Part shown: one piece after another, positions 62,272 to 64,000 of the stretch
How the letters are laid out: each line of letters starts with the position of its first letter
Numbering within the stretch: the stretch's first letter is position 1
From: Chitinophagales bacterium
GTDB lineage: Bacteria; Bacteroidota; Bacteroidia; Chitinophagales; JADJOU01
NCBI GenBank assembly: GCA_016787225.1
Contig: JAEUUY010000008.1
Coordinates: forward strand, 103,732 to 167,731
Length of the DNA: 64,000 nucleotides
Direction of reading: 5' to 3'
The notes under the pieces: model-generated
Told to the model about the DNA's origin: nothing
The model's input: the letters and a program-made list of their open reading frames with translations, nothing else
Database searches by the model: none
Translations under genes and position numbers: made by a program

Positions 62272-63525
62272 CTAAAATCTCCTTCGGTCCGTTTTATTAC
62301 CCGATTTATTCTTATCGGAGGAGTTTCGCTCGTGGCGGGGAGGTCTAGGAGTTTGCTTGGGTTTAGGTTCTATGGTAAAAATTTCCATAGGAAAAGGGTG
62401 ATCTTCAATCACCGGTATTTTCTTTCCTATCAATTTTTCTATATCTTTTAAATAGGCCTTTTCTTCAATATCACAAAACGAATAGGCCGTACCTCTAGCA
62501 CCGGCGCGCCCTGTTCTGCCTATGCGATGCACATAGGTCTCAGCTATATTAGAGGTATCAAAGTTGATAACATATTCAAGTTCATCTATATCGATACCGC
62601 GGGCTGCGATATCTGTGGCTACTAGTACCCTAGTCGTTTGATTTTTAAAATTGTTTAATGCTCGTTGTCGATTGTTCTGAGTTTTATTACCATGAATAGC
62701 CTCGGCAGTAATCTTATTTTTATTGAGAAATCTTACCACCTTGTCAGCGCCATGCTTCGTTCTGGTAAATACTAATACGGTCTTAATTTGAGTGTCCTTT
62801 AATATCTCTAATAAAAGGTTACCTTTATTATTTTTATCTACAAAATAGAGATATTGCTGAATAGTATCAGCTGTGGAAGATATGGGTGTTACCTCTACCT
62901 TCTTTGGGTCTACCAATATGGTATCCGCAAGTTTTACAATTTCTGGAGGCATAGTGGCTGAAAAAAATAGCGATTGTCTTTTGGTAGGAATCAATTTGAT
63001 AATTCGCTTGACATCGTGCACAAAACCCATATCTAGCATACGGTCAGCTTCGTCTAAGACAAATATTTCTAACCAACTCAAATCGACAAATCCCTGGCCT
63101 ATGAGATCTAGAAGTCTTCCAGGTGTGGCTATCAAGATATCAACTCCATGCTGTAAGGTATCGGTTTGAGCTTTCTGCCCAACCCCTCCGAATATGACAG
63201 TAGAATAAAGACGTGAAAATTTGCCATAGGCTTTAAAGCTATCTTCAATTTGTATAGCTAGCTCTCTTGTTGGAGTCAAAATTAAGCTTCTTATCTTTCG
63301 TTTTTTCTCATTGAAAGGACTTAAGCTCAATAACTGTATAATAGGTATCGCAAAAGCTGCCGTCTTGCCGGTTCCAGTCTGTGCACAACCTAGTACATCG
63401 TCTCCGTGAAGCATATAAGGAATGGCAGCCTCTTGTATAGGCGTAGGGTACCTATAGCCCTCATTAGCCAATGCTTTTAATATATTATCATCTACTCCTA
63501 AGTCCTGAAATGTTATGCGATTCAA
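62272..63525 (-). CDS. rhlE: DEAD-box RNA helicase, RhlE-like
   Basis: 417 residues. Q motif region (FQDLGVDDNILKAL), Walker A AQTGTGKTAAF, DEADRMLDMGF, SATMP, ARGIDIDELEYVIN and HRIGRTGRAGARGTA; a C-terminal basic tail (KPKQTPRPPRHERNSSDKNK) as in the RhlE branch. It unwinds structured RNA in ribosome assembly or mRNA decay. Monocistronic; 82 bp downstream lies the sdpRI promoter. Confidence 0.95.
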   Translation of the reverse strand: MNRITFQDLGVDDNILKALANEGYRYPTPIQEAAIPYMLHGDDVLGCAQTGTGKTAAFAIPIIQLLSLSPFNEKKRKIRSLILTPTRELAIQIEDSFKAYGKFSRLYSTVIFGGVGQKAQTDTLQHGVDILIATPGRLLDLIGQGFVDLSWLEIFVLDEADRMLDMGFVHDVKRIIKLIPTKRQSLFFSATMPPEIVKLADTILVDPKKVEVTPISSTADTIQQYLYFVDKNNKGNLLLEILKDTQIKTVLVFTRTKHGADKVVRFLNKNKITAEAIHGNKTQNNRQRALNNFKNQTTRVLVATDIAARGIDIDELEYVINFDTSNIAETYVHRIGRTGRAGARGTAYSFCDIEEKAYLKDIEKLIGKKIPVIEDHPFPMEIFTIEPKPKQTPRPPRHERNSSDKNKSGNKTDRRRF

Positions 63526-63720
63526 TTTATACTTGTATTATAATAAAAAGAGCGCAAGGTACAATAAATGTATCAGTTTGAGTTATTGATAACATAGGAT
63601 TATTGAAAATGGTCAGATCATTACGGTTGTCAAGAATCCAGCTTAGATATTTTTTTAAAAGATAACTAATTGATAAATAGAATAAATAGAAAATAATTCC
63701 AATATTTTTAAAAATACATA

Positions 63721-63751
63721 TTTGGTTTTAAAAATAATTATACTACATTTG
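63721..63751 (+). promoter_or_regulatory. Consensus promoter, probably of an rRNA operon
   Basis: TTTG at 63721-63724, a 19-nt spacer and TACATTTG at 63744-63751: both boxes perfect at ideal spacing, a mark of very strong Bacteroidota promoters. It is followed by gcactccg, as in other rRNA leaders of the phylum. Confidence 0.65.
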
Positions 63752-64000
63752 CACTCCGTTTCGGGGAAATCATGAAGAAATTGAGTGGTTAAAACGATTC
63801 GGAAACCTTGGTAAGACAGGGTAAATAAAGGTGTTCATTGACATATTGATATAGCAAGAAAAAAATGTAGGGACAAGGCAAGCCTTGTCTCGTGTACAAA
63901 TAAATTTATTTATTTGTACGAAAAGAGTAGGCCATAATGTCGCAAAAGCATTATGGTTTGAAAAATCCTGACATTAATCGTCAGGATAAAGAGAAAAAGC
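63752..64000 (+). ncRNA. Probable rRNA operon leader with four hairpins (continues past window)
   Basis: gttcattgacatattg (63833-63848) resembles the leader element found before 16S rRNA genes in Bacteroidota. Then four hairpins follow: gacaaggc-aa-gccttgtc (63872-63889, like a widespread palindromic repeat), gtacaaataaat/atttatttgtac (63894-63919), ccataatg/cattatgg (63932-63956), tcctgac/gtcagga (63966-63986). No protein reading frame is seen. The 16S gene itself is outside the window. Confidence 0.5.

Overview
The window is an AT-rich stretch (about one third G+C by eye) of a chromosome from the phylum Bacteroidota. Support for this: TonB-dependent receptors with a carboxypeptidase-regulatory-like N-terminal domain, a DUF4249-type lipoprotein, a type IX secretion (T9SS) C-terminal sorting domain, an SBBP-repeat/DUF7948-type giant protein, a DUF4369-thioredoxin fusion, and many promoters with the Bacteroidota -7 box TAnnTTTG in place of an E. 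coli -10 box. Shine-Dalgarno sequences are not evident. The repeat-rich adhesin-like protein and the two-component/acyl-CoA synthetase layout fit the Saprospiria/Chitinophagia/Sphingobacteriia side better than Bacteroidales, but I cannot name a genus.

Layout. 1-750: end of an MFS transporter and a small membrane partner. 1288-4030: AhpD-like protein plus TonB-dependent receptor. 4078-11253: small membrane protein, sodium/solute-symporter-histidine kinase, lone receiver domain, acetyl-CoA synthetase and propionyl-CoA synthetase, a probable short-chain fatty-acid sensing and activation locus. 11260-18859: housekeeping genes (ahcY, rluA-type, typA, prmC) with a lipoprotein, a DUF5723-like protein and an unknown. 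18911-22812: accessory island of three REP-associated (Y1) transposase elements in different states of decay, enclosing a 5'-truncated Rhs tip with a JAB-like toxin domain and a candidate immunity gene. 22900-32581: Uma2 nuclease, HAD phosphatase, TonB receptor/DUF4249 pair, two OmpH/Skp chaperones, murI, TlpA-like oxidoreductase, rfbA and an SDR epimerase. 32614-43297: OmpA-type protein, thyA, sucB, an unknown polytopic protein, a fused peptide ABC ATPase, truncated globin, rmuC, TPR, Nudix, SPOR-like. 43452-48332: 1626-residue T9SS cargo with 7 SBBP and 13 Cys-containing repeats. 48398-51056: PEBP, a relic element carrying a small inverted-repeat insertion, peptidase S51, TonB-family protein. 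51196-54195: a large uncharacterised exported protein whose C-terminus has a caspase-clan His/Cys dyad. 54422-63525: outer-membrane proteins, NTF2-like, class III aminotransferase, ung, GDPD operon, tRNA-Leu(GAG), sdpI/sdpR pair, rhlE. 63721-64000: strong promoter and leader that look like the start of an rRNA operon lying beyond the window.

How the parts relate. Most of the window is ordinary core genome. The most system-like parts are (i) the symporter-kinase/receiver/acyl-CoA synthetase cluster, which resembles the gammaproteobacterial CrbS/CrbR control of acs but with a receiver lacking an output domain, (ii) the RAYT elements whose conserved hairpin carries the -33 box of their own promoter, (iii) the Rhs-JAB tip with candidate immunity gene, (iv) the caspase-like 999-residue protein, and (v) the sdpR/sdpI pair with an inverted repeat inside its promoter. 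Function calls rest on reading motifs by eye; no database search was possible.
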